A stretch of DNA of 64,000 nt, from NCBI GenBank assembly GCA_033060915.1, contig CM065382.1, positions 1,684,501 to 1,748,500 on the forward strand, given 5' to 3'. The position numbers and the translations under genes were made by a program. Shown piece after piece: positions 27,347 to 39,558 of the stretch (position 1 is the first letter of the stretch; each line of letters begins with the position of its first letter). A model generated the notes under the pieces. The model was not told the origin of the DNA, ran no database searches, and saw nothing but the letters and a program-made list of their open reading frames with translations. Source of the stretch: Euryodendron excelsum. Lineage: Eukaryota > Streptophyta > Magnoliopsida > Ericales > Pentaphylacaceae.

Positions 27347-29728
27347 ATGGTAAGCTCTTTCCTCAAGAACTATTTAAAAATGTTCTCTGTTTATGCGTAC
27401 AGATAGAACTTCAATTCTTCTATTTTCATTCTTGTTTGATGTAATTTGCATCGCCATTCATATCGTTAGGGTTCGCACGTATTTGCATAGCAATTTGATC
27501 GAAAATCTCCATTTTATTGGAAGCCCTTAAAAATCTGCCGTTTTCAAGTGTTACTTGGGTGCTGTATTGTAGTCTTGAAGACTGACGGATTAGAATTGTA
27601 CTGCTTAAACATGAATGTGGTTCAGTGATCATGTGCGATCATTCTCTATTTTTTTTTTTTTGTTTCTCTATTTTTTCGAAATTAAGAATTATAGGCTGTG
27701 TTTGGATTAATGATTTGGTGATGAAAAAGAAAAGAAAAAAGAAAGGAAAAGAGAATAAATTTTTTTCTTTATTTTGTTCTCTTTTCTCTCATCTTTTCCT
27801 TTTTCTCGATAAATCTGAGTTCCAAATACAGTATTAATGTTTGTTATGATACATGACATTATCATATACAATATGGAAACGGGCATTGCTACCCACAGCC
27901 GTGGCCGATGTGCTACCCATCAGTCGGCGCCTGCTGGGCAGGCTCGACTGTGGGTAGCTTTTCTCAATGGAAAATACAAAAATCAATGTGCAGTAAGATA
28001 CCACTTGTATGTTTGTAACTACTTTGATCACATAGTGAATCCAAGGTTCTGGAATTCCGGAAATCAGAGGACAATAATTTTGGTCATCCATTCCTATCAG
28101 AGTAATTCATATATTCTACCAAATTTAGAGGATGGATTTGGTAGTTTTCACCTATTTTCTTAGAGTAGCTGCAAGTTCAAATTCTTCAAAATGGCAATCA
28201 GTTGCGTTTTAATGGACGGAGCAATTTTAGTTGATGAGTGTTAGTTGCTACTGTTGTTGCCCTTCTCTCACTCTATTGTGAGCTGATCTTAAATTGTACT
28301 TCCCATTCTGTCTTGTGGCTTGTGTTTGTATCATTTGTGAGTCTCTGACTGATTTTGCTGGCAGGAGGGGCAAGATTCTGAAGATCCAAAGCAAAGCACT
28401 GCTGATATGACAGTTTTTGTGAGTTCTTTGATGCATGATTCTCCTTTATAAGAAATTTTGAAACTCTGTGGTCTTCATCTAGCCATAGTGATGCTTTGCT
28501 TGTGATAAAGCATATTTCAGACAATTGGATATGTTATGGCCTTAGTATAATAACATCTCAATTCTTTACTTCAAATATATTATACGCACACATCTGCACT
28601 CCGAGAATTGGTATTGTTTATCCAAGTTGTATGTCTGTCCTAGGATGCACATATCAGCTGTTGATCGATGGAAGCTCATCCTGAATACATAAATTGTTGT
28701 CATTGTATTTTGAAGAAAATGATTGTTGAATAAAAAGTGGTATATCTGATGGAAGGGTGTTAAAATCTTTTTTTCTACCTTGTGATTGTTTGTGGATCAA
28801 AGCCTCAGTGATGATTGATTCTTTTGCCTTGTTCTTCCAGGTACAAAACCTTCTTCAACAGATGGTGAGTTGTAATGTGGATCCTATGTTTTATTGAAAT
28901 ACTACAATCGTTACTGATTTATGCGCTTTTTTTGTGCAGCAAGCGAGGTTCCAAACAATGTCTGAGTCTATTGTTACAAAGAATATCCTTCTCCTCCATT
29001 TTTAACCTTTATAGTTTGTTGGCGATAATTTTTTATAATAAGAAGCATGGATGGATGGAAGACAATAAAGCAATCTCCCAACTTAGGCCACATTTTGTTC
29101 TGGGTGAAAGAATCTGGTGGCCTCTCTCCTCAGTGATTCCCCATGGCCATTGATCTCCAATAATACTAGGGCTACATTGACGGAAGCATAGTGCTGTTTA
29201 AATTTTACGAGAGGACTAGGATGAATTTAGGTTAAGTTTTATGAATTGCCTGAACGGATAGTTTATTTAGGTCAATACACCAATACATTAAGTATTGCAT
29301 CCTCTCTCTCTCACACTAGATACAAAATGAGCAGACTGGGTAAATAAATCATCGATTGTCTTTTCAGCCCACATGCAGGTAGCTGAGTTGGAGAGCAATT
29401 GCAATACAGATTAATGGCGTGTACTGTCTTCTAGCTCCTAGATTAGTAGATTATATGGTTCTACAGTTGTAGAATCTTTCAAAGTTTGCTATGTTAATAC
29501 TTTTATATAAAATATTTGTGCTATTTCTTTTGTTCTTTTCTTTTCTGGGTTTTTTTGCGTGGAAGTTTCCTTGACTGCAAGGTACTTGATGAAATGGGAG
29601 GCCGGATAAATGAGTTGGAGCAGAGCATTAATGACCTCAGGGCAGAGATGGGAGCAGAGGGCTCTCCATCTCCTATGGCACCATCGAAAAATCCCGACGA
29701 AGTCAAGCTAGACGAAGGCTCGGCATAG
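27347..29728 (+). CDS. HSBP: Heat shock factor binding protein (HSBP), with a U12 AT-AC intron
   Basis: Five coding pieces, 27347-27349 (the ATG only), 28365-28418, 28841-28864, 28940-28982 and 29586-29728, give 88 residues. HSBP is a small coiled-coil protein that binds HSF trimers and damps the heat shock response, moving from cytosol to nucleus on heating. The heptad region from DMTVFVQNLLQQMQARF to INDLRAEMG is near-identical to family members, with a variable acidic tail. Introns 1-3 are GT-AG. The last intron (28983-29585) starts ATATCCTT and ends TTCCTTGACTGCAAGGTAC, a U12-type AT-AC intron. Only this splicing restores the conserved K-I-D-E-M; reading a GT-AG intron here would break it. 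A GA-rich leader precedes the ATG, which ends exon 1. Confidence 0.93.
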
Positions 29729-29759
29729 AGTTGATCAGAGTGAATGTTTTGCAATGCCA

Positions 29760-31690
29760 ATGTCAGTTTAACGTCATGATCGGTTTTTTCTTAGTTTCAT
29801 TTTAGTTTTTGTTTTTTGGTTACCATGAGAGAATGAGAGAATCACTGCTACAGAAGTTTATGTTGTTAGATTCTTCCTGCTTTCATTTCCCTGCAAGGCG
29901 AAGCAGGAATTCATGTTTCTCCTCTCTTGGATGTTATGATGGCTCTTATATGGTTTGTAGACATTAATCTGTTATTGTGGATGTTATGGTTCTAGTTGCT
30001 TGCCTTCTTCTAAAAGCAGCGAGGATGCATCTTGGGTACCTCACTTTGTATACTTGTTTTCCTGAGACGCAACTACCACCTAATCAGCGTATGTGTTGTC
30101 AGTCTACACTGGCCCTTCAACGCATTGATTATGTGATGCTTTAAGGTTGCCAGATTAATATTCTTCAAAAATTAAATTATTCATTTGTTTTTATTAAAAT
30201 ACTAGTAGAACTACAAAATTTTATTGTTTCATCAAAACACATTGAAAAATAGAGAAATGTTCTAAAATATAAAATTATATATCGAAATAATAAGTTGTAT
30301 TAAATGAATTTAGAATTTTTTTTATAAATATTGTGCAATTTTTCATGAGAAAAATACTAAAGATCTCGTTTTGTTGTATTAATATTTTTTACTTTTGAGA
30401 CGTTTCTCAAATATTGTTTTCATTTCCGTGCCAATAGAAACATCATTCTGAAACGAGATTTTGGTACTTTGTTTTATATGGCAACTTGTGTTTTTCTTTT
30501 CTCCCTTTTGGATTTGTATAAATTTCCATTGAATTATTCTTTTGGTTAGCGTGATATATTGAGCTTAAATGGTTCTTGACGCCCTGCATCTTTCATATAT
30601 CATCGAAGGATACGTTTCCATAGCTGTTAGCAGAGCTAACAGCATGTGTAAATACCAGAACAAATTGAACAACCCAAAAATCAAGACCTCGATCCGTTTT
30701 CTAATTTGCTCAACCTCGTTAAATTGCAAACTAAAAAAATTTCAAAGAAATCAAACTACAAAATATTCATGCATGGTAATATTGTTAGTAGACCTGATAA
30801 GTTCAACCTATGTCTATGAACTTGTCCAACTTTACCCATTAAAATCCATTTAAACCCGTTCAAGTTTATTAATAGATTTAGTTGGATTGCATTATGCAAG
30901 TTCAATTATAAGCTGGTTTAAATGAGTTACACCCGCGTATAATTGATTAAGAATTCCTTGCAAACATAATGATCTCCCCCATAACCATAACCCCAAACCC
31001 CCTTTCTAAATCACTCAAAATTGGGGGAAAGAGGAATCAGTTTACTCGCCGAACCCCCTTGCGGGGATTTGCAGCGGCAGAAGACCAACAGAACAGGTGT
31101 ATATAAATGTCGATTTATGTATGGTTTTAGAGCATCTTGATGTAGAGCTGATTTTCAAAATAATGGTTTTAGAGCATCTTGATGTAGCTGGTACTGCCGA
31201 TAGGTATACAACGGGGTTATTATAAGTGCAATTCCAAAAATTTTGGTGCAACACTAATTGAACAAAAAAATCAATTTTATTATTATTTTATCTCTCTAAT
31301 ACGATCATAGAATTGGATCAAGAGTCGTAAGATACAACAAAAAGAAAATGCATGATTATTTTTATATGAATAATATTTATTAGAACTAAACAAAATGAGT
31401 ATAAATTACGCAAAAAAATAAAAATAATATAAAAACTATAAAAAATCTCATCAATTCAGACAATATATAAACACGTCAAATTTAAATTCACAAACTTGTT
31501 CATATTCAACTCACTTATTAATTGGAAGGATTTGAATTGAATCCATTTAATCTCAAACTCATTTAAGCCTGTCAATTTGACACCCCGGTTGTTAGAGCAT
31601 CTTGTGAAATTTGTGATTGTTTCAAGAGAAATAAAAAAATGCTTCGACGATACTGAAGTCCGAAAAGCTAGCTAAAGAAAACCAGAGAGA
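29760..31690. other. HSBP 3' flank and intergenic DNA
   Basis: No gene recognised; the frame at 30569-30853 has no domain. Degenerate AACCCGTTCAAG / TTGAATCCATTTAA blocks (about 30790-30950 and 31490-31590) look like a dispersed repeat family. A 25-bp direct duplication is listed separately. Confidence 0.5.
31121..31187. repeat. 25-bp direct repeat, two copies 42 bp apart
   Basis: A 25-bp word that starts ATGGTTTTAGAGCATCTTG occurs at 31121 and again at 31163, exact over its length. A related AGAGCATCTTG appears near 31594. Confidence 0.8.
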
Positions 31691-31703
31691 GAGATTGAAA
31701 AAT

Positions 31704-32087
31704 TTAAGCGCGGCAACCAGCAATGGCACTGCAACCACGGTTGTAGGGGTTAGCTTCAGCACCCGGCTGGCAGTTGTAGTAGGACGCACCCCTCTGAGAG
31801 CACGGCACTGTGTTCCTCTGCAGCGCTCCGTAGCTGATGTAGTTGGTCGTCGCTAATATGCGCCTGTTGACCTCCGAGTCCATCTCCAACTCATCTGCCG
31901 CCATGCACTCCGCTATCGACCCTTGGCAGGAAGGTTTCGCTGGCATCCAGCTCCACTGAAGGTCGTGTTGTTTTCTGGTAGCTTCAACGGTGGTGGTTGA
32001 TGAGGAGAGGACCAGAGCTATGATCAACAAAGAAGAAGAGACGATCAGTCGGTGGTGGTTGAAGCCGGAAGAATTCGCCGTCGTCAT
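31704..32087 (-). CDS. RALF peptide hormone precursor (RALF33-like)
   Basis: This single-exon 127-residue prepropeptide is a Rapid Alkalinization Factor, which is secreted to the apoplast and binds FERONIA-type CrRLK1L receptor kinases with LLG co-receptors to inhibit cell growth. A hydrophobic signal segment lies at about residues 14-36. The S1P site RRIL is at 75-78, so the mature peptide is ~49 residues from A79. It keeps YISYGAL (83-89), four cysteines at 96, 106, 119 and 125, and the GASYYNC and NPYNRGCS blocks needed for folding and receptor contact. The tail AIAGCRA differs from the commoner ITRCRR. The gene ends convergently with HSBP, an arrangement I recall as At4g15800/At4g15802 in Arabidopsis. 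Confidence 0.95.
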   Translation of the reverse strand: MTTANSSGFNHHRLIVSSSLLIIALVLSSSTTTVEATRKQHDLQWSWMPAKPSCQGSIAECMAADELEMDSEVNRRILATTNYISYGALQRNTVPCSQRGASYYNCQPGAEANPYNRGCSAIAGCRA

Positions 32088-33445
32088 TGCTTTCTTTCTT
32101 CTTCGAACTCTCTTCCTAATACTCTTACTATGAAATGAAGTCTTTTTTTACAATAGAGCGGACCGGCAGTCTTACTTTTAAGTAGTTCAGGTTTAAGAAA
32201 ATGACGTTAATGTTGTCTGGTATCTACCAAATTGCCATTCCACTTGATACCTCTCTAATTTATAATCGGAAAATGCTACTTTATTAGAAAATTTGTATAC
32301 AAAATTTTTATGAGAACTGACATTATTTTAATTAAAAGTTATCATAATTTAAGTGAATAATTTTAATTTAATTATACGTGATAAATTATTTATAATTTTT
32401 TTTATTTATATAATATTATTAATATATCAACTAATGAGCATACTTATGTTTCATGCAATTTTTAATGACAGAAGTATTACAAAGCAATTATAATCATATC
32501 TGAAAAGTAAGATTTTTAAGGAGGTCCTTCATTTATTTAATTATGAACCCTAAAGTCATTTTTTCTTTTACCTTTTAGTAAGGTGTACAAAAGAATAAAA
32601 AAAATTTTTGAGAAACAAACCAACCTAATTTTCATCAATGGATTTGATTGGGTTTCACGTCTTGACTTGACACGATGTAGCATGAAGTGCGTGTTAAGTC
32701 AAAAAGGGATGCTAGGCATACTCATAGGTGTTCAACACCCATCAACTAATGTGCTTCATATTAGCTGGTGATTGTTGAACATACGTGAGTACATTTAACA
32801 TTTGCCTAAGCCAAATCACTTTTGTTCAATTGTATTTCACGATTAGTTCAATTTTTGAAATCTATGACACATCGAGATCATTTGATTATGAATTTGAGCC
32901 ATCTTTCATCATGCACGCATTTTTTTTTTTTTATGTCTTTTATCAATCGATAGAAATTTATTGATGATAAAAAAGCACTTCATCACTAGGTAGTTAAACA
33001 TACATGTACTGGTCTTTCCAAACCCGAGATAAGATACATATTTTACTATTCCTCAGTTCCTGCAGTGGTGAATACATGTAACTTATATTTAGATGCATCC
33101 ATTTGTCTGATGCCAAGACCGGTTAGTTTCGTAAATAGATGGAGAACAAAGGGTACACTAGGATCAGTATGTCCAACAACATTCGACAGTTTGGTTGTCC
33201 TAATATTCGACCCAATAATAATAATAATACCAAAAAGCAACAAGAAAACCTAACCCTCCAAATTTAAAAAGGAAAAAAAAAAATGAAGTGGATCCTAATT
33301 GACATTAGGCGGTCGTATCATCAATTCTTAGTCTAAATGACTTACTTTACCTGTTGAAATGCATTCTCATTTCTGTCAAGAAGTTGGATCCATGAATCAA
33401 ATGACATTTTCAAAACCTACCCCAAAAAAATGATGCATTACACAA

Positions 33446-33477
33446 ATACATATACATATATATATATATATATATAT
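33446..33477. repeat. AT microsatellite
   Basis: An AT-rich dinucleotide run starting ATACATATACATA and continuing as pure AT. Confidence 0.85.
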
Positions 33478-33977
33478 TTCTATTGAGACCAGTTCAAATT
33501 CCCCACTCTTACGCTCATCCTCATTCCTAGAATAGAGGCTATTTCGGCAGGAATTCCCCATCCCCAGAAAATTAAGACTTTTACAAAATCGAAATGATCA
33601 ATGTTCTCTTTTCTATACAACTGAACATCACTAATTCCCGTAAAATAATAATTTGAATTCTATGCCCAAAGCATTGTTCTCAAGATCCTAATAGCGTTGC
33701 CGCTGGGATGTCAAGAACCCAAAAGAAAATTAGATAAATAAAACCAAGGAGACCTAGCATGCATCGAAGATCCAACAACCGTGCAACTCTAGATCAATAG
33801 AGTGGATGGCCCGTCACCTTTTTTTTCAAATTCGCGATGTTTATACATTTTTTACACTTTGAAATCTCAATATTTCAAACTTTAAGACACAATGCGCGTA
33901 TATGGGCAAAAGCCCCATAGTATTACTTCTCACAATAATCCTACTTGCTACTTAATGTTATCTTTCGAGCTTGCTTA

Positions 33978-34931
33978 GAGCATCTCTAACTAAAATGCTT
34001 CAAATTTATTTTTATTTTGGCATCTTCTTTAAATTTGAAGTTCATGAATCCCACTTTTTCACATTGTTACTCCAACTCATCCAACCTTCAATTCACTATT
34101 CATTCTTCAAATCACTATTCTTTTATATAAAAAAAAGTCAAAAATTACATATTGTGCTTTCATTTTATTCAAAATGTAATTATTTATTATCATATTTTAA
34201 TTTAAATTATAATTATTTACCAAATATTTAATTAAAATTAAATTATTTAATATTTTTTAAACTAAATGATCTATCCATGAAATTACAAATTAAATTACAT
34301 TAAAAAATTTGAAAAAACAAAAACCCCCATTGTAAACTAATGAAATACATTTAACAAAAATTAAAATACAATGAGGAACTAATTAAAACACATAAAATGA
34401 GACTTGAAAAATTAAAATTACAAACACTAATAAGATTGATTAATTCTTAAATTTGCAAAAAAAATAAAACAAAGTGACAAGGTGCAGTAGTAAGATAAAA
34501 AAAAAAAAAGAATTCATTGATTACATGGATTAAAATAATTTTAGTATAAATAAATAATTAGTAAAATAAAAAGAATTTTTTAATTTCATATATAAACAAT
34601 AATTTCAAGATAAATAAAAGCAAGAAAAATATAAATAATTTATTTATTCCACATATAAAAAAATTTCAAATTAAATAAATATTTAACAAAGTAAAAAAAA
34701 AAAAAATAATGAATTAATTATACAATGGTTCCACATAATTAGTGCTTTAGCCTAACATGAATAGTAAAATGAAGGGGCCTTCAAATATTTTGGAGAACCT
34801 TCAAATTTGAAGGCCCCATATGAAGATTACCTTCATTTTTTTAAATTTTTAAAAAAATAAAGGTTAGTTAAAGGGCCAAATTTGCAACCTACCTCCAAAT
34901 TTAAAGTTTTGAAGGTGGGTTGGAGATGCAC
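33978..34931. mobile_element. PIF/Harbinger-like (Tourist-type) non-autonomous element
   Basis: The ends are GAGCATCTCTAAC and, on the other strand, GTGCATCTCCAAC. TTA flanks both sides (33975-33977 and 34932-34934). A 3-bp TTA duplication with GNGCATCTC ends is characteristic of PIF/Harbinger MITEs. The 954-bp interior is very AT-rich with no transposase frame, so it is non-autonomous. Confidence 0.65.
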
Positions 34932-36451
34932 TTAATAATGCTTCCATTGGTGGCAGCTCCTTCACAATTTGTGGCATGCTCTGCAAAAAGAGAGGGAGAG
35001 TAGGTGGGTGCATGTAAGATAGAATACCGTATTTGGCATAAAGTTAATTGGCAATTGACAGATTAGTGCCAAATGTCTGTTTGCGATGAAGGATAGAAAG
35101 GAGAGAATGATAGATCTAAAATTCCACAACCTAAGAAAGGCTGTTAGAGTACTCCAAAGTTCCATGTCATATGTTTCTATAAATCAGCTTTTATCAGACA
35201 CCATGGTTCATAGATTAGAAATGGTCTTCTTACAAATTCCAGGATCTCTCTACATTCAATACTTTGAACAATCAGGTTGGAGCACTCCTCACCCTAGAAT
35301 GTGCATATAAAGGAAATTCGGGACAATCTAGCTGCTGGTCCTTTCTCCATATACCTTAACATAGTCAGTTTATGAGTAAAGATTCATCCTTGGCACCCTA
35401 AGCTTCATGAATTGAAGGAAAATATGAGTGACGAAAAAAGGTTTCCTTACCTGTTTTCTCGGATTCTAGACGTACTTAACCTTTTAATCTTTACGTAACA
35501 AATTCCCAAAATTCTTACAAGAACTTCAACAAGAGGCGAGCATGAAGCAATTTAAGGTATAACTGCGATTGATACACACGTTATTGAGGATTTAGGAGTT
35601 AGGGCAGTATTATAATGTTCCTTTTTGCATCCAAGACTCTCTGAAACGGTAATTTTGAATTTGGAAGGCTCGTGGTAGAAAATTTCACTAAATACTATCT
35701 TTATATGAACTTGTTCATCTACCCACTGGAGAATTCAAAACCTTGCTCACATCACATGACCACTCGTTAGTAGGTCACCATTAGATAAGAGCATGAACAT
35801 GGAGTCCGAAAATCAATCTTGACACAAAAGTAGAACCAAAATACGGTGTTGCCCATTTCATAAAATAACGATTTGAAAAAGATAAACCGTAAAGATTTGG
35901 AAAGAAAGTTGAAGGTACCTGTCCAAGTTGACACAAGACTCAGGATTTGTCGAAGACGACGGAGATATAGAAGTAGAGTCAGCGGCAGAACTAAAAATTT
36001 TTTTCAGTTGAGGCAGAAAATATTCTTAAAGAAAAAATTTTAAATGACCTTTTTTTTTACATTTTTAATACTAAGTATAAATTTTTTTGCTTAAAATTTG
36101 ATTTTTTTAAATGAAAAATTATTAATTTATTTATATTTCTCTATTTTTAATGGAATATTTACTGAATCACAATGGATTTAACTATCTAATAAAAATTGAT
36201 TTTTGATAAAGTATTCACCAAATGAATTGACCAGCATAATACAAAATTGGTGTTTCATTTACTTTTTAGTTTCACCATAACAACTACTTGTAAAATTACA
36301 AACAATAAAAAAAAATTACACTTTATTCAAAAGAAAATCAAACAAATATCGATCTATATAAAAATAGAAAAATACATCAACAATCTGTTTTATGATGTTA
36401 TTGGTAAAATTTATTTATTTATTTTTTAGTTTGAAATTTTTGTCTTTGTGC

Positions 36452-36495
36452 TAGAGAGAGAGAGAGAGAGTTAGTGTGTGTGTGTGTGTGTGTGT
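36452..36495. repeat. Compound AG/GT microsatellite
   Basis: An AG run followed by TTAG and a GT run, in intergenic DNA. Confidence 0.9.
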
Positions 36496-37902
36496 ATTAT
36501 GAGAGTTTAAACTTCTAAATAAGTATACAATAGAGCAAGAGAGAGTTGTATAGATTAGACCTTAATTTGATCTTACTTGTATTGATAAAAGTTTATGTAA
36601 TTATAGTTATTAATCTGAGACTTTTTTTGTTATAAATTTTTTTTTCTCATTTGATGTAGCATTTTTTTATTTTCTTATGAGTCTTTTTTCATTTAAATTG
36701 AGTTTTATTTTTCTTTTTTTATAGGCCCTTTCTTATTTAGATTGAAGCTTTTTAAAAAAAAAAATCAAAATTATACTAAATTTTAACTACAATAAGTAAG
36801 GTTATAAAAGTTAGAGGCCTTAAAACATTAAGAATCTAAAATGATTGATTTAATGGCTTTACACTTGAAATAAGCATTAAGTATAATCAAACAAAATCTA
36901 CTTTTAATTGAATTGAGTTTAAAATTTATTTATTTATTTAAATTTTAGTAGAGCGAGCCAACGCTGCTCGACCGAACGCGGGTCTGGCTCTGGAGAGTTG
37001 TCAATGGGATTCCACAGCCATTGAGGAATTTCACCTACTACTTAACCGGTTTTGTTCGGGACTCCTTCAACATTCAACCATCCAACTTTGTTTTTGTTTT
37101 TTTAACTTTTGTCCACATTTTTTTCTGTATAATAAAAGCAAACGAGTGTAAATTAAAAGAAAAATCAACAAACCGAGTGCAAGTTATATTTATGTTATGT
37201 GTTAATATCCATGATAGATGTGATTAACTTTCATGATTTTTCTTACGGAAGTGAGATATTTTGCTAGAAGTCAATGAATTATTCTCGTACCCTTTAATAT
37301 CATGAAACAAGTGTTACTTTGGCATCTGCTTGGCTACTACTCTAGTATTTCCTTGAGTTCGATTCATAAATTTATATTATTATTTATATGTGATTGTTGA
37401 ATTTCCTATAAGATTACGATTATTAGATTGTAGTAATGATTGAATTCTCGAGTGCCCATAATGGTATATTTGTTATTATATATTTATTTTTTAACGATTG
37501 ACAAAACAAAAACCGATAAAAGATAACTTAGAGAAAGATTATCAATGAGCACCAACAAATATAAAAAAAAAAAACAAAAAGATAAAAGACATATAATTAG
37601 ATAAATCATGTAAATTTCGCTCTGCACCACTGGGGATGGTAATAAAACCTGTTCATTCGGGTTTTCGGCCCAACTCGATCTAAATCAAATCGGGTTTGGA
37701 GGATGAAAATAGCAAATCCAATCGGGTTAGAGTTGGAATGGGTGAAGAACACCCAACCCGATCCCGATCGGATTTGGATTTGGGTGCGGCACCACCAAGG
37801 AATAAAAAAAAAAAGAGAAGACAATTAAATGTGTTTTAAACTAGTCAAAGCGTGGGAGTTGAGTGCCCACCGCAAACGTCGTCGTTTCGTTCACTGTTCT
37901 TT

Positions 37903-38006
37903 TCTAGGGTTTCGTCTTGCTATAAATTTGATCAGGAATCGCCCTCGCTCGTCTGCCTTCTCATTTTTTCGAAGACAGACGCTAGTCCCTTATATCGCCG
38001 TCTCAG
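37903..38006 (+). promoter_or_regulatory. eS21 promoter and non-coding first exon
   Basis: A telo-box-type CTAGGGTTT (37904-37912) and TATAAAT (37921-37927) precede a CT-rich stretch that ends TCTCAG before a GTATTC donor at 38007. This looks like the untranslated exon 1 of the ribosomal protein gene: telo boxes and an intron just upstream of the start codon are common in plant ribosomal protein genes. The exact transcription start is inferred. Confidence 0.5.
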
Positions 38007-39461
38007 GTATTCCTCTCTCCACAACTTCTCCTGAATTCGTTATATGTTAATTTTTCCTATACTTTAGTGAAGAACTTAATAACATGTGGATTCAGAAAAC
38101 TATTGAAACATTGGTTTTGGATTTGGTTGATAAGTTATGCAACTGATGTTTGTACTTGTGATCCTGCTCATAATTTGTATTTTTTCAGTATTTTCTTTTT
38201 TTAGCCTGACATCCAAGAAAAAGGGCTTGCTTGCTTGCTTAAATACATGAAAGTACTGTATTGTGCTACTCTATTGAGCAAACCCTTTCGCTTATGATCT
38301 ATGTTATGTCGGAAATATTTATGCCAGCGACTTCTTAAATCCAAGGTAAAGCTGTGATTGTGCCTCAAATTTCACCTCTCACAGTAACCACTAAATTCAT
38401 AGCCGAGGGAGAGAGGAGATGCGCACGACTTGTGCTGGGTAGCTACTACAGGACAACAAATAAGTGAAAACTAGATTGTTATGATCTGAACTAAACTTTG
38501 GGTTTTAGTTTTGTTGGTGGTTGAGCTCAAAATTTGCACTTCGTTTTCCCCCAATAAAGCTTGATAAAAATGCCAAAACTTATATGAAAAATGTGAAATA
38601 GTACTATGGGTTGGTTGGAAGATGGATTGATTTTTAATTTTTAATTTGCGAGATCAGACCCCATATTATAATAATCTATGCGTCCTTCGCTGGCTGTTTG
38701 ACACTATCCAATGTTAGGTTTTTCCCCAAAGTGTAGTTTCGACAAAACATGCCGAGCATCGGAACGATTGAAGAAAGAAAGAGAATGGTGGCAAAATTAG
38801 GGTTTTAATTGTGTTATGTTGTTATTCCTGCTTGTCTACACAATATGGCATCTTAGAGGGTTTGTGTATAACAAGGGTTCTTTCATATGGATGATAGTGA
38901 CTAGTGTATTAATGGGGGTTCTATCATTATAGATGATAGCGACAAAATTGTGACTGCTTAGATTGCTGAAATAAGAATCCAGAGCATGAAGTGATATGTG
39001 TTAATTTCATGGAAGAAGACACAGGCAAAACTATGAAAGAATTACATTATGGGATGAGGTGCATTTTTTGCAATTAATAATATTATTTTTCCCCATCTGG
39101 ATGATCAGAGAGCAAGGAAAATCAGTGATCTTAGTCGTCCGGTGTCAATCACAGTTGCAGTTGTCCGGACAACCCCATGGGTTGACGTATCCATGTTGTG
39201 GTGCTTGGTTGTGAGTATGATACTGTTGTGTGCGGTGATTGTGGCAGGTATTAGTGGCTGTCATACCCTTTGTTCTTTATGGTAGCTTGTTAACATAATG
39301 GTGATAGTGATGGGACAATAGTGGTGGGTAATGATGCAACTAGTACGTTGTTGTTGCAATGAAATCTGTGGTTGAAGGTTAGAATAGATTTATTGAGGGT
39401 TTCTTTGTGCTAGTGACAAAGAGGAGTTGTAAGTTTTGTATATATATATATATTTTTTTTT

Positions 39462-39483
39462 GGGGGGGGGGGGGGGGGGGGGG
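39462..39483. repeat. Poly-G tract of 22
   Basis: Twenty-two consecutive G follow TA and T runs, inside eS21 intron 1. Confidence 0.95.
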
Positions 39484-39558
39484 TGTGTATAATGTGGTTT
39501 CTCGTTAAAAGGCCTTTCGGCCCAATAGAAGTTTTTTGGAGTTCAGCAAAACTCTTTT

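Larger units (their letters stand above)
32150..37850. other. Large intergenic region between RALF and eS21
   Basis: No gene found. It holds an AT microsatellite (33446-33477), the TTA-flanked foldback 33978-34931, an AG/GT compound microsatellite (36452-36495), a repeat-end fragment near 35990, and a GGGTTTGG/CCCGATC-rich repeat block at about 37625-37790. Short open frames have no recognisable product. Confidence 0.55.

Noticed and set aside
37350..37380. GAGTTCGATTC resembling a tRNA B box
   Set aside because: No matching A box or acceptor stem nearby; not a tRNA gene.
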